Shown piece after piece: positions 27,019 to 36,124 of a stretch of DNA of 64,000 bases. Made by a program: the position numbers and the translations under genes. The number at the start of each line of letters is the position of its first letter. The stretch's first letter is position 1. The DNA comes from DASUPK01 sp963736685 (GTDB lineage Bacteria; Actinomycetota; Thermoleophilia; Solirubrobacterales; 70-9), in assembly GCA_963736685.1 (NCBI GenBank), contig CAVTPZ010000019.1, positions 26,810-90,809 on the forward strand, read 5' to 3'. The notes below the pieces were generated by a model that saw only the letters and a program-made list of their open reading frames with translations, ran no database searches and had not been told where the DNA came from.

Positions 27019-27951
27019 CTACTCGGCCAGCTCGGCGATGTAGTCGACGCCGTCGAGGTCGTTGTGCGTCAGGTGCTGGAACATCAGCCGCTCGACGCCG
27101 GCCTCCTCGAGCTGGGCGAGCTGCTTGCGGATCTCGGCGACGGTTCCGATCAGGGTGTTGTCGCGCAGTCCCTCGATGTAGGCCTCGGGATCCGAGGCGT
27201 CCTCGGCGCGGACCTCGGCGACCCTGTGTGCGCGCTCCAGAAGGTCGACCTGATCGGAGCCGATGATCCCGTGCGTCATCAGCGAGATCACGGGAGCTGA
27301 GCGACCGGCGTCCTCCCAGGCCTTCCTGACGACCGGGACGGCCTCACGGGCCTGCTCGGCGCTCATCATCACCAGGTTGTATTCGTCGGCCCAGAGGGCC
27401 GCCGCCGCGAGGGTGCGCGGCTTGGCGCTGCCTCCGACGATCAGGTTCGGTCTTGCGAGCGGCTTCGGCTGGGCGTTGCCACCCTTGATCCGGTAATGCT
27501 CGCCGTCGAAGTCGAAGGGCTCGGGGTCCCACTGGCGGCTGATGATCTCGATCTGCTCCTCGAACATCGCCACGCGCTCGCCGGTGGGCGGGAAGGGAAA
27601 CCCGTACGCCTCGTGCTCCGCCTCCAGCCATCCGGAGCCCATGCCGAGTTCGATCCGGCCGCCGCCCGCGATGTGGTCGGCGGTGACGACGTTCTTCGCG
27701 AGCACGGATGGATGGCGGAAGGTCACGGGCGAGACGAGCGTGCCGAGCCGCAGGGTGGAGGTGACGGCCGCGAGCCCGCAGATCGTCGCCCAGGCGTCGA
27801 GGGAGCTCCGCTGCGCCTGCCCCATGACCGACTGGTAGTGGTCCGAGCGAAAGAGTGCGTCGATCGGGCTCTCCTCGCAGGCCCTGGCGAGCTCCAGCCA
27901 CTGCTCCCAGGTGACGGACTCCTGCCCCTCGATCATCAGACAGATGCGCAT
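27019..27951 (-). CDS. LLM-class F420-dependent oxidoreductase
   Basis: A 310-residue TIM-barrel protein. Landmarks are MRICLMIEGQESVTWEQWLE at the N-terminus, ALFRSDHY, LRLGTLVSPVTFRHPSVLAK, HIAGGGRIELGMGSGWLEAE and PLARPNLIVGGSAKPRT, matching the luciferase-like F420-binding family common in actinobacteria. Its start overlaps the stop of the upstream 97-residue protein (TGATG), so they form an operon. The substrate is unknown. Confidence 0.88.
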   Translation of the reverse strand: MRICLMIEGQESVTWEQWLELARACEESPIDALFRSDHYQSVMGQAQRSSLDAWATICGLAAVTSTLRLGTLVSPVTFRHPSVLAKNVVTADHIAGGGRIELGMGSGWLEAEHEAYGFPFPPTGERVAMFEEQIEIISRQWDPEPFDFDGEHYRIKGGNAQPKPLARPNLIVGGSAKPRTLAAAALWADEYNLVMMSAEQAREAVPVVRKAWEDAGRSAPVISLMTHGIIGSDQVDLLERAHRVAEVRAEDASDPEAYIEGLRDNTLIGTVAEIRKQLAQLEEAGVERLMFQHLTHNDLDGVDYIAELAE

Positions 27952-28244
27952 CAGTCGGGAAGGATCTCAGCGTCGGAGATGACCTGCGTCTTGCCTCCGC
28001 GGCGGAAGTGGACGTCGACGGACTCGTTCTTGCCGTAGCTGCCGAACAGGCCGAGGGTCATGGCAAGCCAGCGGCTGCGGCTCACCTTCTCCTTGACGAG
28101 TGGCCGCGAGAAGACGACCTCCCGCCCACGGATCGAATAGTCGGCGCCCTCGGACTGCTGCGTGCCGTTGATGAAGACCTGGATCGGCCTCCCGGCTCCG
28201 TTCGGCAACCTGATCCGCCGTCCGACCTCGACGCTCTCGCTCAT
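27951..28244 (-). CDS. conserved-looking 97-residue hypothetical protein
   Basis: A soluble protein with predicted beta structure: RIRLPNGAGRPIQVFINGTQ, DYSIRGREVVFSRPL, then LGLFGSYGKNESVDVHFR. No motif or family recognised. It is coupled to the F420 oxidoreductase by a one-base stop/start overlap, so a role linked to that enzyme is plausible but not shown. Confidence 0.7.
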   Translation of the reverse strand: MSESVEVGRRIRLPNGAGRPIQVFINGTQQSEGADYSIRGREVVFSRPLVKEKVSRSRWLAMTLGLFGSYGKNESVDVHFRRGGKTQVISDAEILPD

Positions 28245-28284
28245 CGGCGCGGAGATTATCCCGCGGCGACCCTGGGGCCGGGAG

Positions 28285-28347
28285 TCAGGCGCAGTAGCCG
28301 AACGAGGCGAGGTTGTCTTCGACCGCCGAGAGGTTGTACTGCCCCAC
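28285..28347 (-). CDS. possible 20-residue micro-ORF
   Basis: GTG 28347 opens GQYNLSAVEDNLASFGYCA, a peptide with non-shadow-like composition, in the only gap of this operon-like run. No ribosome site is visible and it may instead be the tail of a degraded gene. Reported as a possibility only. Confidence 0.15.
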   Translation of the reverse strand: MGQYNLSAVEDNLASFGYCA

Positions 28348-28358
28348 TGACCGGCAGC

Positions 28359-28697
28359 CTATCCGAGCGCTTCCTGCAGGTGGCCGAAGGCCTCGTCCAG
28401 GGTGTTCGCCTCGATGGTCTCCTTGCGGATCGCGCCCGTGTAAGCGATCGCGTGACCGTCACCCATCACGTCGATGCCGCCCTCGCGCGTGCGGAAGAGG
28501 CCAGGCCCGGAGATCTCGATCCGCGCCTCGACGCGCTGGCCGGGCGGATGCTCGCGGAAGGCGCTGATCCCGGGGAGCCCGCCCTCCCGGCGAACCTCCT
28601 CGACCCGGAGACGCGCCTCATCGATCGCCTCGTCGAGCGAGTCGAACCGCTCCCTCCCGACCTTGGAACCATGCCGAACCGTGACCTTCCACTTCAC
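28359..28697 (-). CDS. hypothetical 112-residue protein
   Basis: A soluble alpha/beta protein starting MKWKVTVRHGSKVGRERFDS and containing two helical stretches, LDEAIDEARLRVEEVRREGG and TLDEAFGHLQEALG, the second at the C-terminus. No family recognised. It diverges from a SnoaL-like gene 35 bp away and sits upstream of the small-protein/LLM operon. Confidence 0.6.
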   Translation of the reverse strand: MKWKVTVRHGSKVGRERFDSLDEAIDEARLRVEEVRREGGLPGISAFREHPPGQRVEARIEISGPGLFRTREGGIDVMGDGHAIAYTGAIRKETIEANTLDEAFGHLQEALG

Positions 28698-28731
28698 CGG
28701 CGCCCAGACTAGCCTGGGATACTGCGCCGTG

Positions 28732-29178
28732 ATGGCGAGGGAGAACGTCGAGGTCGTTCGGGATGCCCTGCGCCTTTGGGGGCTGAAACCGGAGGGCGGT
28801 CTTGCCGCAATCGACCTTGCCCGTCTGGAAGAGGTGTTCGAGGGAGATACGACCCGCGCCGCTGAGCTCTTCGACCCGGAGGTCGAGATACACCCGCCGG
28901 GCGGCTCGATCGGGGGCCGTGTCCAGCGCGGCTATCCGGGCATCGTGCGCAATTGGCGCGACCTGCTGGCGACGTTCGACGAATTCCTGATCGACCCGCT
29001 GGAGTTCCGGGACGCCGGGGAGCAGGTCATCGTGATTCAGCGCAACATCGGACGGATGCGCGGGATGGACGTCGACGAGCTGGCCTCGGTCCTGTTCACG
29101 CTGCGGGATCGCCGAATCGCCCGGATTGACGTGTTCGCCAGCCGGGAGGGCGCGCTCGAGGCCGCCTCCGCGGTTTAG
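28732..29178 (+). CDS. SnoaL-like (NTF2-fold) protein
   Basis: A 148-residue protein starting MARENVEVVRDALRLWGLKP, then FDPEVEIHPPGGSIGG, GYPGIVRNWRDLLATFDEF and a C-terminal beta sheet, the usual SnoaL/NTF2 layout. Such small cone-shaped proteins may be isomerases, cyclases or ligand binders; function is not assignable. ATG 28732 lies 8 nt after a GATACT -10 (28718-28723), the same element found before MSEE-type genes elsewhere in the window. Converges with citrate synthase (4-nt overlap). Confidence 0.8.
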   Translation: MARENVEVVRDALRLWGLKPEGGLAAIDLARLEEVFEGDTTRAAELFDPEVEIHPPGGSIGGRVQRGYPGIVRNWRDLLATFDEFLIDPLEFRDAGEQVIVIQRNIGRMRGMDVDELASVLFTLRDRRIARIDVFASREGALEAASAV

Positions 29179-30581
29179 GCGCCGCGCCTTGGCTTCTTCG
29201 GCCGCTTCGCCGGCGGGCCCGTGATCTTCTCCGGGCCGTCCCGCTTCTCGGCGGGGGTGTAGTCGACATCGCGCCGGCCGGTGTAGATCTGGCGCGGCCG
29301 CGCGATCTTCAGCTCCGGATCCTGGTTCTGCTCCATCCACTGCGCGACCCAGCCGGAGGTGCGCGGGATCGCGAAGATCACCGTGAACATGTCGTTCGGA
29401 ACGCCCATGGCCTCATAGATCAGCCCGGAGTAGAAGTCGACGTTCGGGTAGAGCTTCCGTGAGGTGAAGAAATCGTCGTCCAGCGCTCGCTTCTCGAGCT
29501 CCGTTGCGATCTCGAGCAGCGGGTTGTCGCCGGTCGCCTCCAGGACCTCCTCGACGTGCTTCTTGATGATCCGGGCCCGCGGGTCGTAGTTCTTGTAGAC
29601 CCGGTGGCCGAAGCCCATGAGCTTCTCGTCGCGGTTCTTCACGCCCTCGAGGAAGCCGGGGATGTTGTCGACGGTCTCGATCCGCCGCAGCATCTTCAGG
29701 ACGGCCTCGTTGGCGCCGCCGTGGAGCGGGCCGTAGAGGGCGGCGACACCGGCCGCTACCGCGGAATAGGGATCAACGCCGGATGAGCCGACGGAGCGCA
29801 CCGCGTTCGTGGAGCAGTTCTGCTCGTGGTCGGCATGGAGGATGAAGAGGACATCGAGAGCCTTCGCCAAGCGCGGGTCGGGCTTGAAGGTGTTCTCCAT
29901 CTTGAACAGCATCGAGAGGAAGTTCTCGGAGTAGCTCAGCTCGTTGTCGGGATAGACGTACGGCAGTCCCATGCTGTGCCGGTAGGCCCAGGCGGCGAGG
30001 GTCGGGACCTTGGCGATCAGCCGGATCGCCGCCATGTAGCGCTCCTCCGGATCGTCGATGCGCTTCGCGTCCGGATAGAAGGTCGAGAGGGCGCCGACGT
30101 TGGCGAGCAGCATGCCCATCGGGTGGGCGTCGTGCCGGAAGCCCTCGTTGAACTTCTTGATGTCCTCGTGGGCGAAGGTGTGGTGGGTGACGTCGTAGGT
30201 CCAGCGATCGAGCTGTGCGGGGGTGGGAAGCTCGCCGAAGATGAGGAGGTACGCGACCTCGAGATAGGTGGAGTGCTCGCAGAGCTGCTCGATCGGGATG
30301 CCGCGGTGCTGGAGGACCCCCGCGTCGCCGTCGATGTAGGTGATCGCCGAGCGACAGGACGCGGTGTTCGTGAAGGCGGGGTCGTACCCCATCAGGCCGA
30401 AGTCGCCTTCCGCGACCTTGATCTGGCGCAGGTCCATCGTGCGGATGGTCCCGTCCGTGATCTCGACGTCATAGGACTCGCCGGTCCTGTTGTCCGTGAT
30501 GCTGAGCGTGTCGCCATTGGAAGCGCCGTCACGCGACGCATCCGCCTGCGGCTCTGCCTGAGTTTCCTGCTTCGTTGCCAT
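29175..30581 (-). CDS. gltA: citrate synthase
   Basis: A 468-residue type-II-like citrate synthase that condenses oxaloacetate with acetyl-CoA. ATG 30581 follows GAGGAGGT. The N-terminus carries a short polar extension and a small beta domain (SYDVEITDGTIRTMDLRQIK). The catalytic core has ITYIDGDAGVLQHRGIPIEQ, FILHADHEQNCSTNAVR with an active-site His, GPLHGGANEAVLKML with a second His, and GFGHRVYKNYDPRA with further substrate ligands. The basic tail PAKRPKKPRRGA is unusual. With acnA and the dehydrogenase fusion it is the third TCA enzyme of the window. Confidence 0.96.
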   Translation of the reverse strand: MATKQETQAEPQADASRDGASNGDTLSITDNRTGESYDVEITDGTIRTMDLRQIKVAEGDFGLMGYDPAFTNTASCRSAITYIDGDAGVLQHRGIPIEQLCEHSTYLEVAYLLIFGELPTPAQLDRWTYDVTHHTFAHEDIKKFNEGFRHDAHPMGMLLANVGALSTFYPDAKRIDDPEERYMAAIRLIAKVPTLAAWAYRHSMGLPYVYPDNELSYSENFLSMLFKMENTFKPDPRLAKALDVLFILHADHEQNCSTNAVRSVGSSGVDPYSAVAAGVAALYGPLHGGANEAVLKMLRRIETVDNIPGFLEGVKNRDEKLMGFGHRVYKNYDPRARIIKKHVEEVLEATGDNPLLEIATELEKRALDDDFFTSRKLYPNVDFYSGLIYEAMGVPNDMFTVIFAIPRTSGWVAQWMEQNQDPELKIARPRQIYTGRRDVDYTPAEKRDGPEKITGPPAKRPKKPRRGA

Positions 30582-30633
30582 CCGACCTCCTCGCTCGGGT
30601 GCTGCGTACACCAACGCCCCATATCTTCTCACG

Positions 30634-31362
30634 GTGGCGATGTCGGCAAACAGGCTGAGCAAGGAGCAGACGCTGCGCCTCTTCTCGGGCCTGCCACGCC
30701 GCTACGACCGGGCTGGGGCCCTGCTCAGCTTCGGCCAGGACCCGCGCTGGCGCCGGGCGATGGTGCGCACGATTGAGGCCCGTTCGGGCGACCGGGTCCT
30801 GGATGTCGCGACCGGCACGGGGATGGTCGCCGAGGCGCTGGTCCGGCGGTACGGGTGCTCGGTGGTCGGCCTGGACCAGAGCCCTGAGATGCTCGCCGGC
30901 GCTCGCGCGAAGCTCGACGCCGACCCGGAGCTGGCGGCCCGGATCGAGCTGGTCCGAGGCGAGGCCGAGTCCCTTCCCTTCCCGGACGGCGCGTTCGACC
31001 ATCTCACCTTCACCTACCTCCTCCGCTACGTCGCGGATGCGGGGGCGACGCTGCGCGAGCTGGCACGCGTGGTGAGGCCGGGAGGCCGCGTAGCCTCGCT
31101 GGAGTTCATGCTCCCGCCGAAACAGGTGGCCCGCTCGCTCTGGAAGCTCTACACACGCACCGCCATGCCGCCCCTCGGTCGCCTGATCTCCCCCGACTGG
31201 CAGGAGGTGGGGCGGTTCCTGGGCCCAAGCATCACCGAGCTCTACGAGCGCCTTCCTCTCGACCGGCAGCTCGAACTGTGGAACGCCGCCGGACTCGAGC
31301 AGCCCCAGGCCAGGGTGATGAGCTTCGGCGGCGGGGTCGTGGTCTGGGGCACGCGTGCCTGA
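30634..31362 (+). CDS. UbiE/MenG-type SAM-dependent methyltransferase
   Basis: A 242-residue class I methyltransferase. FSGLPRRYDRAGALLSFGQD matches the UbiE/MenG N-terminus, followed by motif I VLDVATGTGMVAEAL, VVGLDQSPEML, FPDGAFDHLTFTYLLRYV and LARVVRPGGRVASLEF. A role in menaquinone methylation is likely but other small-molecule substrates are possible. GTG 30634 is 6 nt after TATCTT (30622-30627), so leaderless. Overlaps the next gene by 8 nt and diverges from citrate synthase. Confidence 0.82.
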   Translation: MAMSANRLSKEQTLRLFSGLPRRYDRAGALLSFGQDPRWRRAMVRTIEARSGDRVLDVATGTGMVAEALVRRYGCSVVGLDQSPEMLAGARAKLDADPELAARIELVRGEAESLPFPDGAFDHLTFTYLLRYVADAGATLRELARVVRPGGRVASLEFMLPPKQVARSLWKLYTRTAMPPLGRLISPDWQEVGRFLGPSITELYERLPLDRQLELWNAAGLEQPQARVMSFGGGVVVWGTRA

Positions 31363-32095
31363 GCAGCGGCCGGCCTTCTACGCCCTCCGTCCCGGAGGCT
31401 GGCGCGACCTCGTCACCGTGCTGCATCCGCCGTACACGGCCTGGAATCTCGCCAACGTCTGCTTCGGAGCCGCGGCCGCGGCTCAGATCCACACCGACCG
31501 GTTCGTCGCCACGCTTGTCGCCTTCTTCCTGGCCGTCGGTATCAGCGCCCACACGCTCGATGAGCTGAACGGGCGCCCGCTGAAGACCGAGCTCTCCGAC
31601 CTGACCCTGAAGACGCTAGCGGCTGTCTCGCTTCTGGGTGCGATGGGGATCGGGGTGGCCGGCTGCATCATCGTGTCGCCCACGCTGATCCCGTTCGTCC
31701 TGGCGGGTGGCTTCTTCGTCGTCGCCTACAACCTCGAGCTCTTCGGCGGGCGCTTCCACACGGCGTTCTGGCTCGCCTTCGCCTGGGCCGCCTTCCCGGC
31801 GCTCACCTCGTGGTGGGTGAACACCCTCTCGCTCGCGTCCCTGAAGGTCGATGTAGCTGGAATCCTGGTCGCCGCCGGCTGTTTCGGCCTGGTGAGCGTG
31901 CAGCGGACCCTCTCGACGCCGGTGAGGAGGCTGAGGCGCAAGACCGTCTCCGTCAGCGGAGAGCAGCGGCTCGACGACGGCACCGTCATCCCGCTGACGG
32001 CGGCCGAGATCTCCGGACCGCTCGATGCGTCGCTGCGCGGGCTCTCCTGGGCGGTCGTCGTCCTGGCGATCGGGCTCGTTGTAATTCGCTACTGA
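31355..32095 (+). CDS. polytopic membrane protein
   Basis: A 246-residue protein with about six membrane segments (for example FVATLVAFFLAVGISAHTLD, LAAVSLLGAMGIGVAGCIIV, LIPFVLAGGFFVVAYNLELF). The GRPLKTELSDLTLKTLA loop is reminiscent of UbiA prenyltransferases, but the Asp-rich motifs are missing, so I leave it unnamed. It is translationally coupled to the methyltransferase upstream, which points to a shared lipid or quinone role. Confidence 0.7.
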   Translation: MPEQRPAFYALRPGGWRDLVTVLHPPYTAWNLANVCFGAAAAAQIHTDRFVATLVAFFLAVGISAHTLDELNGRPLKTELSDLTLKTLAAVSLLGAMGIGVAGCIIVSPTLIPFVLAGGFFVVAYNLELFGGRFHTAFWLAFAWAAFPALTSWWVNTLSLASLKVDVAGILVAAGCFGLVSVQRTLSTPVRRLRRKTVSVSGEQRLDDGTVIPLTAAEISGPLDASLRGLSWAVVVLAIGLVVIRY

Positions 32096-32613
32096 GCGGT
32101 GGCCTCGAGTGCCGCCCTCAGTGAGGCGGCATCGAACGAGCCCACGTGGAGGCGGCCGCCGACGAAGAATGTGGGCGTTCCGCCGACCCCGCTCGCGAGG
32201 CCGCTGTCGACGTCACGTTGGACCCGCGGCGCATGGACCCCGGAATCGAGCTCCTCGGTGAACCGATCCGTGGCCAGGCCCAATTCGGTCGCGTAGTGGA
32301 TCAGATCCTCGCGCCCGAGCGCCCCGCGCGACTCGTACATGCGGTCGTGCATCTGCCAGAAGGCGCCCTGGGCCGCGGCCGCCTCCGACGCCTGGGCGGC
32401 GCCCTCGGCGTCGGGGTGGATCTCCCGCAGCGGGAAATGGCGGAAGGCGAAGAGCAGGCGCCCGGCCAGCTGATCGCGGATCCGATGGACGATCGGGAAG
32501 GCGGCGGTGCAGTAGGGGCACTGGAAATCCCCGTACATGACCAGCTCCAACTCGGCCCGATCAGGGCCGTCGACGTGGTCCTCAGCCGAGATCGGTGGAG
32601 TCAGCTGGCTCAA
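32089..32613 (-). CDS. DsbA-family thioredoxin-fold oxidoreductase
   Basis: A 174-residue cytoplasmic thioredoxin-fold protein. The CxxC active site is in MYGDFQCPYCTAAFPIVHRI and the cis-Pro loop in GVGGTPTFFVGGRLHVG. There is no signal peptide. TTG 32613 is chosen because TAAGCT (32622-32627) lies 8 nt upstream on this strand and the next residues lead straight into the fold. This -10 overlaps the -10 of the divergent antiporter gene. Possibly a disulfide or FrnE-type oxidoreductase. Confidence 0.82.
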   Translation of the reverse strand: MSQLTPPISAEDHVDGPDRAELELVMYGDFQCPYCTAAFPIVHRIRDQLAGRLLFAFRHFPLREIHPDAEGAAQASEAAAAQGAFWQMHDRMYESRGALGREDLIHYATELGLATDRFTEELDSGVHAPRVQRDVDSGLASGVGGTPTFFVGGRLHVGSFDAASLRAALEATAQ

Positions 32614-32637
32614 GATGAGCGAGCTTAGACTCGCGGC

Positions 32638-34224
32638 GTGAACGACATCGAGATCCTGATTGCGCTGGTGGCTGCGGCGATCGTCCTGGTTCGCCTCGCG
32701 GACGCGATCTCGATCCCGTATCCGATCGTCCTGGTGCTGGGCGGGTTGGGGATCGGCTTCATCCCGGGAGGGCCCACGCTCGAGCTGCAGCCGGATGTCG
32801 TCTTCCTGGTTTTCCTGCCGCCGCTGCTTCAGTCCGCCGGCTATTGGGCGTCCCCGAAGGAGCTGCGCGCCGAGCTGGTCCCGCTCACCTGGCTGGTGCT
32901 CGGGCTCACGCTGGCCACGATGGTCGCGGTCGCGGCGGTGGCCCAGGCGGTCATTCCCAGCATCAACTGGGCCGAGGGCTTCGTGCTCGGGGCGATCGTC
33001 GCTCCGACGGATCCGGTGGCCGCGATCGCAACCTTCCAACGAGTCGGTGTCAGCGACCGGGTCGCGACCCTGGTGGAGGGCGAGAGCATGATCAACGACG
33101 CCGTCGCCCTGGTCTCCTACAAGGTGGCGGTGGTCGCCGTGGTCACCGGGACCCTGACTGCCGGGGAGGCGATCGACGATCTGGTGATCGGGGTGATCGG
33201 CGGCGTTGCGATCGGGCTGGTCGTCTCCGGTGTGTCGCAGATCGCTCTTCGGCGCCTCGACGATGCGCCCCTGGCGATCCTGCTCACCGTGTTCACCGCA
33301 TACGCCTCGTTCGCGCTCGCCGACGGCGTCGGCGCGTCGGGGGTCCTCGCCGCCGTGAGCAGCGGCCTCTTCTCGGGGTGGCGCTCCCATCAGGTCTTCG
33401 ACGCGGACCTGCGCCTGAACGCGCAGTCGTTCTGGCGGGTGCTCGTGTTCGCGCTCAACGCGATTCTCTTCGTCCTCGTCGGCGAGCAGTTCCCCGAGAT
33501 CCTGCGCAAGGTGGGGGAGACCTTCTCGCCGGGCGAGATCATCGGCTATGGCCTCATGGTCTCCGCGGTCGTGGTGGTGGTGCGGGTGGTCTGGCAGTTC
33601 CTGCCGGCCTCCCTCGGGCGGCTGTTGCCCGCGCTCGGCGACACGGGAGGCGGTGAGAACTGGCGGGAGCGGCTGCTGATCGGATGGACCGGCATGCGGG
33701 GCGCGGTGTCGCTGGCCGCTGCGCTCGCCCTGCCCTTCACGCTCGATTCGGGCGCCGCCTTCGACTCCCGGGACCTGATCGTCTACCTGACGGTGGCGGT
33801 CATCTTCGTCACCCTGGTCGGGCAGGGATTGACGCTTCCCTCGCTGGTCAGGTGGCTCGGCCTCAGCTCGCGCGAGGCGTGGGCGCCGGACGAGGCGGTG
33901 GCGCGGCTGGCCGCGGCGCAGGCCGCCCTCGACAAGCTGGATGAGCTCGACACGGAGGCGACCCCCATCTCCGAGACCGCCCTGGCCCGGCTGCGCGAGC
34001 TCTACCAGGCGCGCTTCGCGCGCTGCGTCGCGGCCCTCCAGGGAGAGAACTCACAGCTTCCCATCGAGGATCCGCTCACCGGTTATCGGAGGTTGCGCGA
34101 GGACCTGATCAAGACCGAGCGCGAGACCCTACTGGGCATGCGCAACGACGGCCGGATCAGGCAGGACCTCTTCCGCCGCATCCAGCGTGACCTCGATCTG
34201 GACGAGGCCAAGCTGGGGACCTAG
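32638..34224 (+). CDS. Na+/H+ antiporter (CPA1/NhaP type)
   Basis: A 528-residue protein with about 12 membrane segments. The conserved ion-site region is APTDPVAAIATFQRVGVSDR, followed by LVEGESMINDAVALVSYKV; later segments include WTGMRGAVSLAAALALPF. A hydrophilic C-terminal tail of about 110 residues has heptad-like Leu spacing and may regulate the carrier. GTG 32638 is 6 nt after TAGACT (32626-32631), so leaderless. Expected to exchange cytoplasmic Na+ or K+ for H+. Confidence 0.93.
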   Translation: MNDIEILIALVAAAIVLVRLADAISIPYPIVLVLGGLGIGFIPGGPTLELQPDVVFLVFLPPLLQSAGYWASPKELRAELVPLTWLVLGLTLATMVAVAAVAQAVIPSINWAEGFVLGAIVAPTDPVAAIATFQRVGVSDRVATLVEGESMINDAVALVSYKVAVVAVVTGTLTAGEAIDDLVIGVIGGVAIGLVVSGVSQIALRRLDDAPLAILLTVFTAYASFALADGVGASGVLAAVSSGLFSGWRSHQVFDADLRLNAQSFWRVLVFALNAILFVLVGEQFPEILRKVGETFSPGEIIGYGLMVSAVVVVVRVVWQFLPASLGRLLPALGDTGGGENWRERLLIGWTGMRGAVSLAAALALPFTLDSGAAFDSRDLIVYLTVAVIFVTLVGQGLTLPSLVRWLGLSSREAWAPDEAVARLAAAQAALDKLDELDTEATPISETALARLRELYQARFARCVAALQGENSQLPIEDPLTGYRRLREDLIKTERETLLGMRNDGRIRQDLFRRIQRDLDLDEAKLGT

Positions 34225-35165
34225 GTCGGTGCAGGCTCGGCGTCGAAATCGGTGATCCGGCGATATGCCCGCAGGCGCTCGTCGATCTCCTCGCGCGTCA
34301 GTGACCGGATCCGCTCCGTGCCGAAGGCCTCGACGTTGAACGAGGCGAGAACCGAGCCGTAGGCCATCCCCTGACGGAGGACATCGTGATCGAGGGGGGA
34401 GTCCCCGGCCGCCCGGCGGTTGTCCAGGTAGCCGAGGAAGCCGCCGGCGAAGGTGTCTCCGGCGCCGGTCGGATCCCGAACGTCCTCGAGCATGAAACCG
34501 GGGATCGCGAAGAACTCGTCGCCGCTGAAGAGGGCGGCTCCGTACTCGCCGCGCTTCGCGACCACCACCTTCGGGCCCTTCTCCATCGCCATCGCGGCGC
34601 GCGCGGCGCGGGCCAGGTTGGGCTCGCCCGTCAGCTCCCGGATCTCGGCGTCGTTGAGCAACAGGCAGTCGACCTCCGCGATCACGCTCTTCAGCGAGTC
34701 GCGCGCCGTCTCGATCCAGAGGTTCATCGAGTCGAGCGCGGCGAACTCGGCTTCGCCGCAGCGGGCACGGACGCTTCGCTGGAGCTCGGGCTGGATGTTT
34801 CCGAGGAAGAGCATCTGCGCCTGGCCCGCGGCCTCGGAGAGCTTCGGGTCGAAGTCCGCGAAGACGTTGAGCTGTGTGTCGTCGGTGTGCGCGACGTTCA
34901 TGTCGTACTCGTAATGGCCCTGCCAGAAGAAGGTCTTTCCACCCTCGACCCTCTCGATGTCGTCGGTGATCACACCGCGGCTCTCGAGCACGTCGATCTG
35001 CTCTTCGCCGAAGTCGTCGCCGACCGGCCCGACCACTCGGACGTCGGTGAAGAAGCTCGCCGCCAGCGAGAAATGGACGGCTGAACCGCCCAGCATCCGG
35101 TCGCGCTCGCCGAACGGCGTGCGCACGGAATCAAAGGCAATCGACCCTACGGCGGTAAGCGACAT
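34221..35165 (-). CDS. PfkB-family carbohydrate kinase
   Basis: A 314-residue ribokinase-fold protein. The N-terminal substrate side has VGSIAFDSVRTPFGERDRML GGSAVHFSL; the C-terminal ATP site has DVRDPTGAGDTFAGGFLGYL with the catalytic Asp. Gly-Gly and DPTGAGDTF motifs are intact, so it should be active. The sugar or nucleoside substrate is not evident. Converges with the antiporter gene (4-nt overlap) and diverges from the quinone oxidoreductase, 11 bp start to start. Confidence 0.87.
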   Translation of the reverse strand: MSLTAVGSIAFDSVRTPFGERDRMLGGSAVHFSLAASFFTDVRVVGPVGDDFGEEQIDVLESRGVITDDIERVEGGKTFFWQGHYEYDMNVAHTDDTQLNVFADFDPKLSEAAGQAQMLFLGNIQPELQRSVRARCGEAEFAALDSMNLWIETARDSLKSVIAEVDCLLLNDAEIRELTGEPNLARAARAAMAMEKGPKVVVAKRGEYGAALFSGDEFFAIPGFMLEDVRDPTGAGDTFAGGFLGYLDNRRAAGDSPLDHDVLRQGMAYGSVLASFNVEAFGTERIRSLTREEIDERLRAYRRITDFDAEPAPT

Positions 35166-35176
35166 ATCCTTGAGGG

Positions 35177-36124
35177 GTGAAGGCTATTCAGATTGAGGAG
35201 TTCGGCGGCCCAGAGCAGCTCAAGCTGGTCGATCTGCCGGACCCCGAGGCTTCCGACGGCATGGTCGTCGTCGACGTCGCCCGCTCCGGGATGAACTGGG
35301 CGGACACGCATGCGATCCGCAACGACTACCTGGCCGAACAGGAGCTCCCGCTGATTCCGGGCGCCGAGATCGCCGGGACCACCTCCGACGGCCGCCGGGT
35401 CGCCGCCCTGATCAACAACGGCGGCTACGCCCAGAAGGCGCTCGTCCCGGAGGCCTTCCTCGTGCCGCTGCCCGACGAGGTGTCAGACGACCAGGGGGCC
35501 GGGCTGCTGCTTCAGGGACTGACCGCCCACGCCCTCCTCCACTACTGCGCTCACATCGAGAAGGGCGAGACCGTCGTGGTCGAGGCGGCCGGCGGGGGAA
35601 CCGGCTCCCTCGCGATCCAACTGGCCAAGCGGGCGGGCGCCAAGGTGATCGGCCTGGCCTCGACCGAGGAGAAGCACGCGCTGTGCCAGCGACTCGGCGC
35701 CGACGCGGTTGCGGACTCACGCGCCGACGACCTGAAGGAGGCGATCCTCGATGCGAACGGCGGTGAGAAGGTCGATGTCGTGCTCCACATGTCCGGCACC
35801 GGCTTCGAGGCCGAGCTCGCGTGTCTCGGCATGCTCGGCCGGATCGTCGTCTTCGGCAATGCCGCCCGCCAGCCCAGCGAGGTGTCGACGAACTATCTGC
35901 TCCAGACCTCGAAATCGGTCCTCGGCTTCTGGCTGATCGCGCTGATCGCACAGAAGCGGGAGCTGATTGCCGAGATGATCGGCGACCTGTTCGGCGCTGT
36001 CGCGAAGGGCGAGCTCGAGGTGGTCATCGGGGAGACCTATCCGCTCAGCGAGGCAGCTCGCGCCCACGAGGCCATGCAGGACCGGAGCACGACCGGCAAG
36101 CTCCTGCTCGACCCCTCAGCCTGA
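35177..36124 (+). CDS. zinc-independent quinone oxidoreductase-like (MDR) protein
   Basis: A 315-residue medium-chain reductase with the catalytic GroES-like N-terminus (FGGPEQLKLVDLPDPEASDG) and the Rossmann motif VEAAGGGTGSLAIQLAKRAG. No zinc-binding cysteine set is present, so it is a QOR/zeta-crystallin type NADPH reductase. GTG 35177 is 6 nt after TATCCT (35165-35170), which itself overlaps the start codon of the divergent kinase gene. Its stop overlaps the helicase start (TGATG). Confidence 0.87.
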   Translation: MKAIQIEEFGGPEQLKLVDLPDPEASDGMVVVDVARSGMNWADTHAIRNDYLAEQELPLIPGAEIAGTTSDGRRVAALINNGGYAQKALVPEAFLVPLPDEVSDDQGAGLLLQGLTAHALLHYCAHIEKGETVVVEAAGGGTGSLAIQLAKRAGAKVIGLASTEEKHALCQRLGADAVADSRADDLKEAILDANGGEKVDVVLHMSGTGFEAELACLGMLGRIVVFGNAARQPSEVSTNYLLQTSKSVLGFWLIALIAQKRELIAEMIGDLFGAVAKGELEVVIGETYPLSEAARAHEAMQDRSTTGKLLLDPSA

